From: Porphyra umbilicalis | Lineage: Eukaryota > Rhodophyta > Bangiophyceae > Bangiales > Bangiaceae | Direction: 5' to 3' | Length of the DNA: 64,000 nt | Assembly (NCBI GenBank): GCA_002049455.2 | Contig: KV918828.1 | Location: forward strand, 62,001-126,000 | Shown: piece by piece, positions 22,729-33,417 of the stretch | How the letters are laid out: each line of letters opens with the position of its first letter | How positions within the stretch are numbered: position 1 is the stretch's first letter | Notes under the pieces: model-generated | Databases searched by the model: none | Told to the model about the DNA's origin: nothing | Seen by the model: only the letters and a program-made list of their open reading frames with translations | Program-made: the position numbers and the translations under genes

Positions 22729-25106
22729 ATGGCGTCTGCGGTGGGCCCCCTCTCTGCCCGCGCGCCCGGCGTCCTCGCGGAACTCGTCTCTGCGGCGCAG
22801 CTGCTCGCGTCGGCCGCCGCCTCCCTCCGCCCCCCCCCGACGTGACGGCGCTCGCCGCGTCTGCCGCCGCGTCGACCGCCGCCGCCGCGTCGGCGTGGGC
22901 GCGCCTCGCCCTCCGCCTCGCCACCCCCGCCGCCGCCGCCGCCGCCGCCGCCGCGCGCGCGGCGGCCCCCCGCGTGCGGTCGGTTGCGGTTGCGGGCGTG
23001 GCCGCCGCCCTCGCGCAGCCGCCGCGGGTGCTTGCGGGTCAAGCGGCGGCGGTGGGGGCCGTCACGGCCGCCGCCGCCGTGGAGGCGCGCACGGGGTGGG
23101 CCCGCGCGGCGGTGGCGTCGGTGCGGGCGGCCGGGCGGCGGCTGCGGGGGGGGTACGGGCGCTCCATGGTCCGCCTCCGCGCGCACTCCCGGGCGGTCGC
23201 GGCCGTCGCGCCGCACGCGCTCGTCGTCGGCCCGGGGCTGGGCGTGTGGGCGGCGGCGCCCGACGCGGTCGGCCGCGTCGTCGGCTGGGGCACCGTGACG
23301 GCGCTCGGCATTGGCCTGCCGGCCGTCCAATCGCTCGCCGTCCTGTACGAGTGGGACCGGGGGGGGGGGAGGGGGCGACGACGGCGGCGGCGGCGCCGCC
23401 GCCGCCGGCGGGCGCCACCGCCGCCGACGCGGATGACCCGTCGGGGGGGGAGGAGGATGCGCGCAAGACGCCCCGCCGGTGGGCGACGCCGTCGCCGGGC
23501 GGCTGGTCGTTTGGGCGGGGGGGGCTCGGCCGCCGCCTCTCCATGACCGCCCCGCCGGCGGGCGCGGCGCGCGCCGCCGCGGCGGGCGGGGGGGGGGGGG
23601 AGGGGGGGCGGCCGTCACCCCCCGGCGGCTGCTCTTTGGGAATGCCGACACGGCCGCCGCCGGCGACGGCCGCCGCAGCGACGGCAGTGACGCGGGGGAG
23701 GGCGGCGGCTCGGACGGCAGCGGCGGCAGCGGCGGCGGCGGGACGGGCGTCACGCCGACGCGGCGCCACGGGCGGGGGCGGAGCCCCCCGGGGGGCCGCC
23801 GGGGACCCCCCCGGCACCCCCGCCCCCATCCCCAGCGGGGGGGACGACGCGCTCGCCGCCCTCGCGGCGGTGTCCCACCCCCCCCCGCCCCCCCGCGCGT
23901 CCGCCGTCGCCCTCGTGGTTTGCCGCCCTCACCTCCCCCGCCCCCGCGTTGCGGCGGCGGCGGTCGAGCGCGGCGGGGCGGTCGCCGCCGCCGCCGCGGC
24001 GGCGCTCGACCTCCCTCTCTGCCTCCCCGGCGCCGTCGCGGCGCGCCGGTGCGGCGGGCGGCGGCGCGTCTGCCGCCGCCGCCGCCCGCCCGCCGCCGCG
24101 CGTGACCCTCCTCCGCTACTGGGTGGTGGTCGCCCTCGGCCACGCCGCCCGCTGCGCCGTGTGTTACCCGCTTGGCGGCACGTGCGCGGCGGTGGGGGGG
24201 GGGTCCGCCCCGGGCGTCGCCCTCGCGCTCGTGTGGTTGCAGTTGGGCCTGACGGACGGGGCGGGGTTGCTGTACCGGGTCGCCGTGTTGCCCTTTTTAA
24301 GCGCCTACGTGCGCCGCGTGCGCGTGGCGGGCGGGCGGGGTGGGGGGGTTGGCGGCGGCGGCAGCGGCGGCGGCGGCCGGCGAGCGCGGGGCAGCAGCCG
24401 CCGCGCCGGGTGGGGGGTGTCCCCCTTTGCCGACGGGGATGGCGGCGGGAGCCCCCCGCCGTCCCCCGCCGCCGGCGCGCCCGCCGGTGAGGGCGGCGCG
24501 CTGCTGCTGCGGATGGCCACCGCCGTCGGCCTCCTCTCCGCCGCCCAAGCCGAGTGGCTGACGCTCGCCGCCGAGGAAGGGGGCTTTGTCGCCCTCGGCT
24601 CGATCTTCTTCATCACCCCGCGGCCGCTCACCTACCTCGGCACCCTCGCCGTCGGGTTTGTGTTTCCCGCCTACCTGTCGGCCGCCGCCGTGTCGGCGGC
24701 GCCGGGCGGCGGGGGTGGCGGTGGTGGGGGTGGTGGTGGTGGTGGTAGTGGTGGTGGTTATAGTGGTGGTGGTGGTGGTGGCGGCGCCGTTGCCGCCGCC
24801 GCCCGCCGCCGGCAGCGGCGGTGGTTGACCTACTGGACGGCGCTCGCGGCGCTCGACGGGCTGCTCCTCGGCCCCGCGGGCGGCGTCGTTGACTGGCTAC
24901 CGCTCTGGTACCACGTGCGCCTCGGCGTGCTCCTGTGGCTCCAACTGCCCTGCCTGGGGGGGGCCGCAACCGTCTGTGGGGCGGTCGTCGGCTGGGTCGC
25001 CGCCGTCGTGGGGGGGTCGGCCACGTCGCGCGGTGGCTCGACCGCCGGGGGGGGTGTCGGGGTGGGGGGGGGGGGCGGCACGCCCCGCAAGCGCAAGCGC
25101 CTGTGA
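22729..25106 (+). CDS. REEP/HVA22 (TB2/DP1) family membrane protein with two family-like domains; frame broken at homopolymers
   Basis: Likely an endoplasmic-reticulum membrane-shaping protein. ATG 22729 has a good context (GACCATGG). The C-terminal region, after FPAYLSAAAV (near 24667), has the family pattern RWLTYWTALAAL, VDWLPLWYHVRLGVLLWLQL and GGAATV, ending KRKRL at 25106. An earlier segment (about 24100-24330: LLRYWVVVALGH, LVWLQLGLTDGAGLLYR) looks like a second copy of the same fold. A 40-residue Gly/Ser tract splits the C-terminal domain. Upstream is Ala-rich with possible helices. The frame changes at C9 (22830-22838), G11 (23359-23369), a G-rich run near 23588-23608 and further runs to about 23945, so a single continuous CDS cannot be written. 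The last 1.1 kb is in one frame. Confidence 0.75.
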
Positions 25107-25281
25107 TGGGGGGCGCCGGTGGTGGACGCGCGCGCGCGCCGCTGGCGTCGGCGGCGGTCGCGTCGTTGGGGGGAGGGGGGTGGGTGCGCAGCGCCGCTCC
25201 CACCCCCCTTTGGTGGTCGGGCGGTGCTGGGCGCCTCGGCCTCACGCCGCACAGGCGGGGCCACGGGGCTGACAAGTTGAC

Positions 25282-25287
25282 AATAAA
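25282..25287 (+). promoter_or_regulatory. poly(A) signal AATAAA of the REEP-like gene
   Basis: AATAAA 175 bp after the stop codon. The rest of 25107-25925 is 3' flank between two convergent genes, with nothing else recognisable. Confidence 0.7.
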
Positions 25288-25925
25288 GCAGCGGGAAGGA
25301 CACTCTGCGCGCTTGCGCACTTACCCCTCTTGGCCCGTGGTGGGCGCGGCGTCGGGCCGCCGCTCACGGTGCATGGACAGCTGGGGTCCCGCCGCCAGTG
25401 GCGCGCCCCTGCGCGCCACCGCGCCGTGCAAACGGGGCGGCACGCCCCTCCTGTGTGCCGACGTGCGTCAAGACGAGCGCGCGGGCGTGGCGCTGCCGCG
25501 TGCCGACCGCGTGCCGGGCAAACGGCATGTCACTTTCCTCCCAGAGTTGCTTTCTTGAGCTGGCCAGCCGCTCACCGCCTTGGCATGTGGCCGTGTTCAT
25601 CGCGTGCACACCACATGGGCGGGGCGGGGCAGAGACGCGGTGGATTGGTGCACGGAGGGCAGTCTTTTACCGAGGCGCCGTTCCCATACTATCCGTCCGG
25701 GCGCACCGCACGCGGACACAAGCAAAGCAGCAGTCATTTCCGGCCAGCGTCCTCGCCCCCCCCCCGCAACCACACACACAAGACACAGAGCAGCCACACG
25801 ACCACCCACCCACCATTCTTCATCGTCACGGTGCGGGGCGGTGGCTAGCGCCACCGCCACCGCACCCCGTCAGACGGGCGTGCGCCGACAACCCGCCACC
25901 CGCGCCGCCACGCGGGCGCCGCCGC

Positions 25926-26456
25926 TCAGTGGTGATAACGGCAATACTTCTTCCAGTAGCACTTCTTCTTGTAGCAATACCAGTACTTGCGGTAGCCGCG
26001 CGACGCCACTGTGTCTGCCACGTCCTCCACGCCCGCGTCGGCCTCATCGTCCGCGGCGGTCAGCGGGGCAGCCGTGTGCGGCTCGGCGACCTCGGCAACC
26101 TTGCCACTTGCCTCAAGGAGCCGGTGCGAGTAGTGGTGGCACGGGTGGTAGCTGCGCACGCGATACTTGTGGCAGTACCACTTGCGCCAGCAGTACTTGC
26201 GCTTGTGGTAGCCGCGCGACGACGCTCCGTCGAGGCCAAGGTTGGCATCCGTCTCCTCGTCGGGCTCGTCAGCCTCCTCGTCGGCCTCCTCGGCTTGGTC
26301 GTCGTCAGCGACATGGACGACCGGCGCGTCGACAGCGGCAGCGGCAGCAGTAGCAATCTCCTTGGGCGTCGCCTCGGTGGTAAACGTCTCGGCCGACGCC
26401 GACACGGCCAGCAGCAAGGCCATGGCAATGGCCAGCAGTACCTTGAAAGACGCCAT
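25926..26456 (-). CDS. small secreted Tyr/Cys/Lys/Trp-rich protein
   Basis: 176 residues from ATG 26456. A classic signal peptide (MASFKVLLAIAMALLLAVSASA) precedes an acidic Ala/Glu/Asp pro-like segment. Two related basic-aromatic cysteine modules follow: SRGYHKRKYCWRKWYCHKY with a CHHYSHR extension, and at the C-terminus SRGYRKYWYCYKKKCYWKK ending in CRYHH. Each starts with SRGY and alternates Tyr/Trp, Lys/Arg and Cys. This suggests an extracellular protein that could be cross-linked through Tyr or Cys, or bind acidic cell-wall polysaccharide; that is inference. I recognise no named family. The frame is clean, in contrast to the neighbouring genes. Confidence 0.8.
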   Translation of the reverse strand: MASFKVLLAIAMALLLAVSASAETFTTEATPKEIATAAAAAVDAPVVHVADDDQAEEADEEADEPDEETDANLGLDGASSRGYHKRKYCWRKWYCHKYRVRSYHPCHHYSHRLLEASGKVAEVAEPHTAAPLTAADDEADAGVEDVADTVASRGYRKYWYCYKKKCYWKKYCRYHH

Positions 26457-26627
26457 GGCTGGGAATAAGGGGGAATGGGGCGGGAAGATGGGGGAACCGG
26501 CACCAGTCGGCTCGGACGTGCGTGTGAGCTCCCAGATATCGGGGGGTAGTGGCGGTGGCGGCGGAGGTGGTGGTGGTGGTCGGTTTGACGGGCTGGAGAG
26601 TGCGGCCGTGTTGCGAGCATGGGACTC

Positions 26628-26636
26628 CCTTTTATG
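26628..26636 (-). promoter_or_regulatory. TATA-like box of the secreted-protein gene
   Basis: ATAAAAGGG on the minus strand, about 175 bp upstream of the ATG. Between them lies a GGT/GGC-rich run (about 26549-26580). Confidence 0.45.
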
Positions 26637-26867
26637 AGCACCCACGTGCGCGGGGTGGCGCGCCGAGAGTGGGCCCACGCAGCGGCTTGCTGGTTGCACG
26701 GCAGATGTGGCTTGCACGGGCGCTCGTCTGTCCAGAACAGCGCTTTCGAAAGCTGCACCAAGGCCCGCCCACCCGGGGAGCGCAAAGCCGAGGTGCCAGC
26801 AAGGGTCGTATGGCCACGCCAGCACAGATGTGCTGCTCGTCGGCCCGGCAGGAAATCGCATCGAGCA

Positions 26868-26968
26868 TGCATCGAGCATGCATCGGGCTGCATCGGCCAT
26901 CGAAGGCGGCATTCGATGGGCGCTTTTCGGTGCATCCGAGCCTCCATCGAAGTGCATCGACCGATGCA
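26868..26968. repeat. CATCGA/TCGATG-rich array, outer end of the left arm
   Basis: CATCGA and one-base variants recur every 6-12 bp here, in both orientations. The mirror copy lies at about 30903-31003. Confidence 0.75.
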
Positions 26969-28340
26969 GAACAACCGCTGACAAGAACCCAACACCACTT
27001 GAGTTTCTTTCCGACAGACTGCACTTCGAGACTCGGCCGCCGTTTCATTGTGCACTGTGCACGGGCTCTTCCGCGAATGATTGGTCCAGCTACTGTACGC
27101 TTTGGATAAGGGCTCCGACAGGCATGCTGCTTACTGTGGTGGGCACTGGAACTGGATTTCCCAGGGAATGTGATCGGCAGGGTGCGGTATCCACGACGAG
27201 CTTACCTGCTCGAGGTCTTTGATTTACGTTGCAAGGTAACGAGCGAGGCCGCAAGTGCGAACCGTCGTGACTTAAGTGTCTGAGAATCGCTCGCGAAGAG
27301 ATGGCCGCAAGCAAGGCGCGGTTCTACACTGTAGCGGACAGTCCCTTCTCTGCTTGCGCGTCTTTGGCCCTGCCAGGCGGGCATGTTAAGGGGCGGCCCG
27401 GCCCCTGGGGCGCCGTGTCCCCCACCACCCACACCGTCGCCACCCGAGCGGCCGCCGCCGCCCCCGTCGGTGGCGGCGGAGGACTCGGGCGAAAGGAGCT
27501 TCCCCTCCCCCCCCGGGCGTGTGCGGCGGCGGGGTGCCCCGCCACCTCCCCGCCGGTGCACGCCGTCACCGACTACCGCGTCATTGGCGAGGGCGCACGC
27601 CCTCAAGGCATTTCTACCGTCCGACGTGCGGGTGATCCGTGCAGCGGTGGCGCGGTCGAGGTGGGACCCCCGCCGGGCGGCGGCATAGCGCCGCAACCGC
27701 CACACGCTCGCAGTGGGGGGGAAGGGGGGTGGGGGTGTTCGTGTGTTTGCGCGCTACCGTTTGTGGCACCTGTTCGGTCCGGCGGGCGGCGGCGATGGCG
27801 CGTCCGCCCCCTCGTCGGCAGCCACGCCGGCCCTCGTCTTTTGCTGTCGCCGTCAGCAACGGGTTCGCAGGCCGCCGTATAGGTCAGCTTATCGGGCGGG
27901 CAGGGGTCTCTCGACGGGCGGACCGTTTACGCGAACGGGGCGCCATGCGGCGTCGCGGCGACGGCGGCCCGACCGCCGCCGGCATATCGCCTGGCAACCC
28001 GCCGCCGGCGTAGCTGGGGCGAGGAAGCGCGCGGGGGTGGTCGCAGACCCCGGTGACAGAGCGGCCGGGGGAGCATTCCCGCCCCGTGGCGTGGCGCCGG
28101 CAATGGTAGCGGGAGGGCGTGCCGGGGTCGGGTGCTGGCGTGCTGTCGGGGAATACCCTGCTCGGTCTAATTGCAATGACGCTCAACCGATTGTAATTAC
28201 AAAATACAATCACCCTGGTCAAATAGGTATAGCGTTCAACTCATTCATAGAACACTCACGCTATTGGACAAGCCTCTTCTGGGGGCCATTGTGAGCAACG
28301 AATCATGAGACTGGAGCTTCCGAGCCGGCTTCCTCGGCGC

Positions 28341-28474
28341 ACAGCCGTTCTCCCAAAAATCTCGCACTCCAACTGTTGCACAAGAGTTTCAAATCGGCCT
28401 CTGCGGGGTCGAAGAGGCCGATTGGGAACTCTTTTGCAACTGTTGGAGTGCGGGATTTTTGGGAGAACGGCTGT
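28341..28474. mobile_element. 134-bp hairpin MITE, copy A
   Basis: It begins ACAGCCGTTCTCCCAAAAAT and ends with the inverse, ATTTTTGGGAGAACGGCTGT. The two halves pair almost throughout, leaving a loop of about 10 nt (GCGGGGTCGA), so the whole element is one hairpin. No ORF. The right flank begins with TA; the left TA has changed to CA. Confidence 0.88.
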
Positions 28475-28483
28475 ACAGTCATC

Positions 28484-28571
28484 GAAGGTCCATCGAAGAT
28501 CCATCGAAACCATGCCTCGATGGGGTTCTCAAGGCCCCATCGAAGCCCCATCGAGAATCCTTCTCGATGGA
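28484..28571. repeat. CCATCGA/TCGATGG-rich array, inner end of the left arm
   Basis: At least five CCATCGA units followed by TCGATGG inversions. The mirror copy is at about 29300-29387. Confidence 0.75.
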
Positions 28572-29396
28572 GATTTTTGCCGGCCGACGATGAGGCCCGC
28601 TGTGGTTGACGGGGTGATCCAGGTGTTGCGTCTAGCATCACCTCGAGTGCAGTGATTCACGCGTTGTTGGAGATGTGGCTGCGGCGGTAAGAGCAATACA
28701 CAGCTGGCTTCGAGCCCTCTCAGGCGGCCAGTCGATGGCCGCAAGAGGCGCCCACCGCAGAGAATGGCCACGCTGTTCAGGTGTCGAAAATCTGGGCGGC
28801 TGACAGGTGGAAGACAAGGACGTCCACGCCTCCTCTCTTCGTCGGCCGCGCCTGATCCGGGCGTCGCCAGGCGTCCATCCGAGGAGAATGGCCTCGACAA
28901 CCGCCAGGCTGTTCGCGATTTGCTTGTTCCGTGGCGGGGCTGCAAGCTCCGAAGACACACCAGCACACAGCCTGTGGGGGCCGCTTCTCCAGCCATGCAG
29001 TTCCTATCTGCCGCCACGCGTCCACCGGCAACAGGCCAGTGGACGGCCCTGACCAGTCCGGGGTCGTTTCAAAACCTTCAAAGCATGTTTTCCCCGTGGG
29101 CCCTTCTGGACCTCCCCAAACGCGCAGCACTCCCCAGCAGTTGGAGCCGTTCACGCTCGCGGACCACGCTGTGATGGCCGCCAGCTTTACCTTCTTCAAT
29201 GTCCCGGGCTGACCTGCAAGCGGCGACCAGCGGACAAGACCGCCATCGGCCGTGCCAGCTCACTGTCCAGGTAGCTTGATCGTCGGTCGGGCAAAAATCT
29301 CCATCGAGAAGGATTCTCGATGGGGCTTCGATGGGGCCTTGAGAACCCCGTCGAGGCATGGTTTCGATGGATCTTCGATGGACCTTCGATGACTGT

Positions 29397-29530
29397 ACAG
29401 CCGTTCTCCCAAAAATCCCGCACTCCAACAGTTGCAAAAGAGTTCCCAATCGGCCTCTTCGACCCCGCAGAGGCCGATTTGAAACTCTTGTGCAACAGTT
29501 GGAGTGCCGGATTTTTGGGAGAACGGCTGT
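29397..29530. mobile_element. 134-bp hairpin MITE, copy B
   Basis: Mirror partner of copy A in the other palindrome arm, with TA on both sides (TACAGCC to GGCTGTA). Confidence 0.88.
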
Positions 29531-31033
29531 ACGCCGAGGAAGCCGGCTCGGAAGCTCCAGTCTCATGATTCGTTGCTCACAATGGTCCCCAGAAGAGGCT
29601 TGTCCAATAGCGTGAGTGTTCTATGAATGAGTTGAACGCTATACCTATTTGACCAGGGTGATTGTATTTTGTAATTACAATCGGTTGAGCGTCATTGCAA
29701 TTAGACCGAGCAGGGTATTCCCCGACAGCACGCCAGCACCCGACCCCGGCACGCCCTCCCGCTACCATTGCCGGCGCCACGCCACGGGGCGGGAATGCTC
29801 CCCCGGCCGCTCTGTCACCGGGGTCTGCGACCACCCCCGCGCGCTTCCTCGCCCCAGCTACGCCGGCGGCGGGTTGCCAGGCGATATGCCGGCGGCGGTC
29901 GGGCCGCCGTCGCCGCGACGCCGCATGGCGCCCCGTTCGCGTAAACGGTCCGCCCGTCGAGAGACCCCTGCCCGCCCGATAAGCTCCCCGAGACGGCAGC
30001 CTGCGAATCCGTCGCCGACGGCGACAGCAAAAGACGAGGGCCGGCGTGGCTGCCGACGAGGGGGCGGACGCGCCATCGCCGCCGCCCGCCGGACCGAACA
30101 GGTGCCACAAACGGTAGCGCGCAAACACACGAACACCCCCACCCCCCTTCCCCCCCACTGCGAGCGTGTGGCGGTTGCGGCGCTATGCCGCCGCCCGGCG
30201 GGGGTCCCACCTCGACCGCGCCACCGCTGCACGGATCACCCGCACGTCGGACGGTAGAAATGCCTTGAGGGCGTGCGCCCTCGCCAATGACGCGGTGGTC
30301 GGTGATGGCGTGCACCGGCGGGGAGGTGGCGGGGCACCCCGCCGCCGCACACGCCCGGGGGGGGAGGGGAAGCTCCTCCCGCCCGAGTCCTCCGCCGCCA
30401 CCGACGGGGGCGGCGGCGGCCGCTCGGGTGGCGACGGTGTGGGTGGTGGGGGACACGGCGCCCCAGGGGTCGGGCCGCCCCTTAGAATGCCCGCCTGGCA
30501 GGGCCAAAGACGCGCAAGCAGAGAAGGGACTGTCTGCTACAGTGTAAAACCGCGCCTTGCTGGCGGCCATCTCTTCGCGAGCGATTCTCAGACACTTAAG
30601 TCACGACGGTTCGCACTTGCGGCCTCGCTCGTTACCTTGCAACGTAAATCAAAGACCTCGAGCAGGTAAGCTCGTCGTGGATACCGCACCCTGCCGATCA
30701 CATTCCCTGGGAAATCCAGTTCCAGTGCCCTCCACAGTAAGCAGCATGCCTGTCGGAGCCCTTATCCAAAGCGTACAGTAGCTGGACCAATCATTCGCGG
30801 AAGAGCCCGTGCACAGTGCACAATGAAACGGCGGCCGAGTCTCGAAGTGCAGTCTGTCGGAAAGAAACTCAAGTGGTGTTGGGTTCTTGTCAGCGGTTGT
30901 TCTGCATCGGTCGATGCACTTCGATGGAGGCTCGGATGCACCGAAAAGCGCCCATCGAATGCCGCCTCCGATGGCCGATGCAGCCCGATGCATGCTCGAT
31001 GCATGCTCGATGCGATTTCCTGCCGAGCCGACG

Positions 31034-31698
31034 ATGATGCATCGCCGAACGGAGAAGATCAGTCGAGTGCGTGCCACGGAAAAATGGTGGTGGAACGGCA
31101 GAAGCAGCCAATCAGTAGTGTTCTTGTCATCTCCATGCCTTTTCCAGCTGGGGAACTCGGCTGCCCAGCCGAGCAGCACCAGTCAACAGGGCCAAAACTC
31201 ACTTGAGATATTTCTTTCACGAGCAGTTTCGAAGGTTTGGAAGGAGGGGAACGACTCTTTTAAGTTCTTAGAAGAAATACTGTGTTCTGATTGCGTCAAA
31301 TCTCTGTCTGTCTCGAATTGTCAGAATTTTAGAGTTCTTTGGACTTGTGGTGAGCAGCTGTGAATAGTGGCATCACGTGGCCGCTTCACCCACCGCCCCA
31401 ACCCCCACCCCGCGCACAAGACTCGTCGCACCCCCGCGCCGCCTCCCCGCGCCGCCTCCCCGCGCCGCCTCCCAGCGCCGCACTTCTGCCCCGGCCATGG
31501 CCTGGTTGTGGCAGCCACGACGGTGGCGGCTGCGCCTGCTGCGTGTGGCATGGTGACTCTCGGCGGCATGCGGTGGCGGCTGGCGCGGCGCCCGCCCCCA
31601 CCGCTGCCGACAGCGGGCGAGCGCCGCACCGACGGTAGGCGCATCGGCCCCGCTCACTCCCTTCACCAAATTTGACTGCCAGCCGGCGGTTGCACCGC
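31034..31698. other. intergenic DNA right of the palindrome, with a 13-bp triple repeat
   Basis: No gene recognised. GCGCCGCCTCCCC is repeated three times at 31436-31474 inside a GC-rich block whose open frames run in all phases. Confidence 0.55.
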
Positions 31699-31983
31699 TA
31701 GTGTCTATTCTACCGCAAAGTGGCATCAAATGATGCCCGGTGGTGCATCAAATGATGCACCCTCTCACAGGGCCAGACAACGACGGTTCAACCCCCCTTT
31801 ATCTGGCGTCTGGAGCACTCCCCGTTTGTACCCGTAGCACAATGGCTCCGAGTTCCCTGAAGAGTAAAAAGACATCTCTGAGTCCGTTTCTGTTGTCAAA
31901 AAGGAGCGTGCGAGGCCGGGAAGCACGAAAAAAATGGTGCCGAAAAAGTGCATCAAATGATGCACTCAGTCGAATAGACACTA
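31699..31983. mobile_element. MITE with TAGTGTCTATTC inverted ends and subterminal ATCAAATGAT palindromes
   Basis: 285 bp with perfect 12-bp inverted ends (TAGTGTCTATTC). Three palindromes built on GCATCAAATGATGC lie at 31722-31737, 31743-31760 and 31948-31965, two near the left end and one near the right. No ORF. The end sequence matches the right end of the element at 21959-22219. Confidence 0.8.
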
Positions 31984-32045
31984 GCAGGCACGTTGACCGC
32001 CCCCACCCCACCCACGATTGGTAGCCGACCGTACTGCGGGGTCAT

Positions 32046-32179
32046 ACAGCCGTTCTCCCAAAAATCCCGCACTCCAACTGTTGCCAAAGAGTTCCAAATC
32101 GGCCTCTGCGGGGTCGTAGAGGCCGATTTGGAACTCTTTTGCAACTGTTGGAGTGCGGGGTTTTTGGGAGAACGGCTAT
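32046..32179. mobile_element. 134-bp hairpin MITE, copy C
   Basis: A stand-alone copy outside the palindrome, the same length, with only a few differences from A and B. It is flanked by TA on both sides, which supports a TA target duplication as in Tc1/mariner-type elements. Confidence 0.88.
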
Positions 32180-33287
32180 AGACACTGATTAGCAGCCGTT
32201 GCGCTACAGTTGTGCTGCGGAAATTTCCAGACAACGGCTGTAGTTCTCGAAGCATCATGTCAGAATTACCACCGCTGGCCACGGCTCATCCATAGCGCTC
32301 AGCCCGTAGGATACACTGTGGCGCGTGGGGCGTGGTCTCGCCCACTGTTCTGCTTGCTCCGTCGGGATCTCTCTACCACACACACGTCTTGTGGCCACGA
32401 GCGCACGACTCTGGGAATGGGGCGTAGCCGCACGCAAGTGCGACCTTCCACCCGTGGCGACCGATGGGCACGCCGTGATCCCCGCCGCGGCACCGCATTG
32501 GCCCCCTCCGAAAGCCCATTCAACGTGGCATTGATTCTCCGCCTCCCATACTCGACATCTCCCTGCGATCCTTGCATTGGCCCTGCTTTGGGTGGCCCCC
32601 CCAGCGTCTGGGCGCGGGCGCCCCCCTCGCGCCAGCATCAATCTCGACAGAACGTGCGCCGCTTCACGGGCCGCACGTCTGTCGGGCCCGCCGCTTCCGC
32701 GGCCGCCCATAGGCCGTCGGCCCATCTCGGGCGGGAAAGTCCCGTCCGCGCGCAGCGCCTATGAGGAATGAGCCGCGCCGTCGACGGGCGGTGGTCGGCC
32801 GGCCGCCGCTCCCCCACGACGGCGGATGACGGCCGCCGCCGACGGCCGTGCGCCGCAGGACGGCGTGTCGCGGCCGGCGAGTGGGCCAAGCTGACGAAAA
32901 CGCCGCCGCTTGGGTGGTGCCCGCTGGGCAAACGCGTTTCCGTCATTTGCAGCGGGGGTGCCGCGAGGGAGATGGGGCCCGCGTCCCCCCCCCCCCGATC
33001 GCAAAGCGCCGCGCCCCTCTCCGAGACGACGCCGGCCCCCGCCCCGTGCCTCGACGTGCGAGGGCGCGGCGGCCGCCGGCCGTTTCCATCCTCAGGTGCG
33101 GCGGCGTGGGCCCCGCCCTGCCGCTCACTGCCACTGGGATCTTGGTGTGTACGCCACGGGGCTGTAGGAGTCGAGCGGGGGCCCCTCAGCCAAAGAGGAG
33201 GACGGTGGGCGGCTCCGCCAGCGTCCCCGACAGAGACTCGCGCAGGGGGGGCACCCAGCCCGCACCCACGCCCACTTTGTTGTCGCG
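32180..33287. other. intergenic and upstream region of the PH-domain gene
   Basis: It contains a small inverted repeat (AGCAGCCGTTG at about 32191 with CAACGGCTGTA ending about 32239) whose outer bases resemble the ends of the neighbouring hairpin MITE. The rest becomes GC-rich toward the gene. No other feature seen. Confidence 0.45.
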
Positions 33288-33294
33288 TATAAGG
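33288..33294 (+). promoter_or_regulatory. TATA box of the PH-domain gene
   Basis: TATAAGG 130 bp upstream of the ATG at 33418, the only such motif nearby. Confidence 0.5.
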
Positions 33295-33417
33295 TGGGCC
33301 CCGCGGGTCCGGCGACAGCGGAGCTGCCGACCACGCGTCTGGCCGCGGCAGCGTCAACGTTGTCCCCATCCCCGGCAAGCACCTCCACCCCGCCTCTTCC
33401 CCACCTGTGCCCGCACA

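Larger units (their letters stand above)
26838..31033. repeat. giant palindrome: two ~1.75-kb inverted arms around a 687-bp spacer
   Basis: 26838-28591 is repeated in inverted orientation as 29279-31033. Paired positions sum to about 57871 throughout (outer ends, the hairpin MITEs and the inner ends all fit), so there is essentially no net indel over 1.75 kb. Sampled stretches show scattered substitutions, roughly 97% identity by eye. Each arm holds a GC-rich block (27380-28140 and its mirror), a 134-bp hairpin MITE near the inner end, and CATCGA-type repeats at both ends. The spacer 28592-29278 has no recognisable gene. Open frames in the arms are mirrored and diverge in length between arms, so I do not call them genes. 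Confidence 0.93.

Noticed and set aside
22223-24490. A 755-residue Arg/Pro/Ala-rich open frame (plus) and a 600-residue one opposite
   Set aside because: Extreme GC leaves all frames open; composition is poly-Arg/Pro/Gly and they overlap the REEP-like gene in other phases. Only short segments that connect through homopolymers look real.
27301-27882. 193-residue open frame in the left palindrome arm, mirrored and longer in the right arm
   Set aside because: Low-complexity GC-rich frame whose length differs between arms because of substitutions; no domain.
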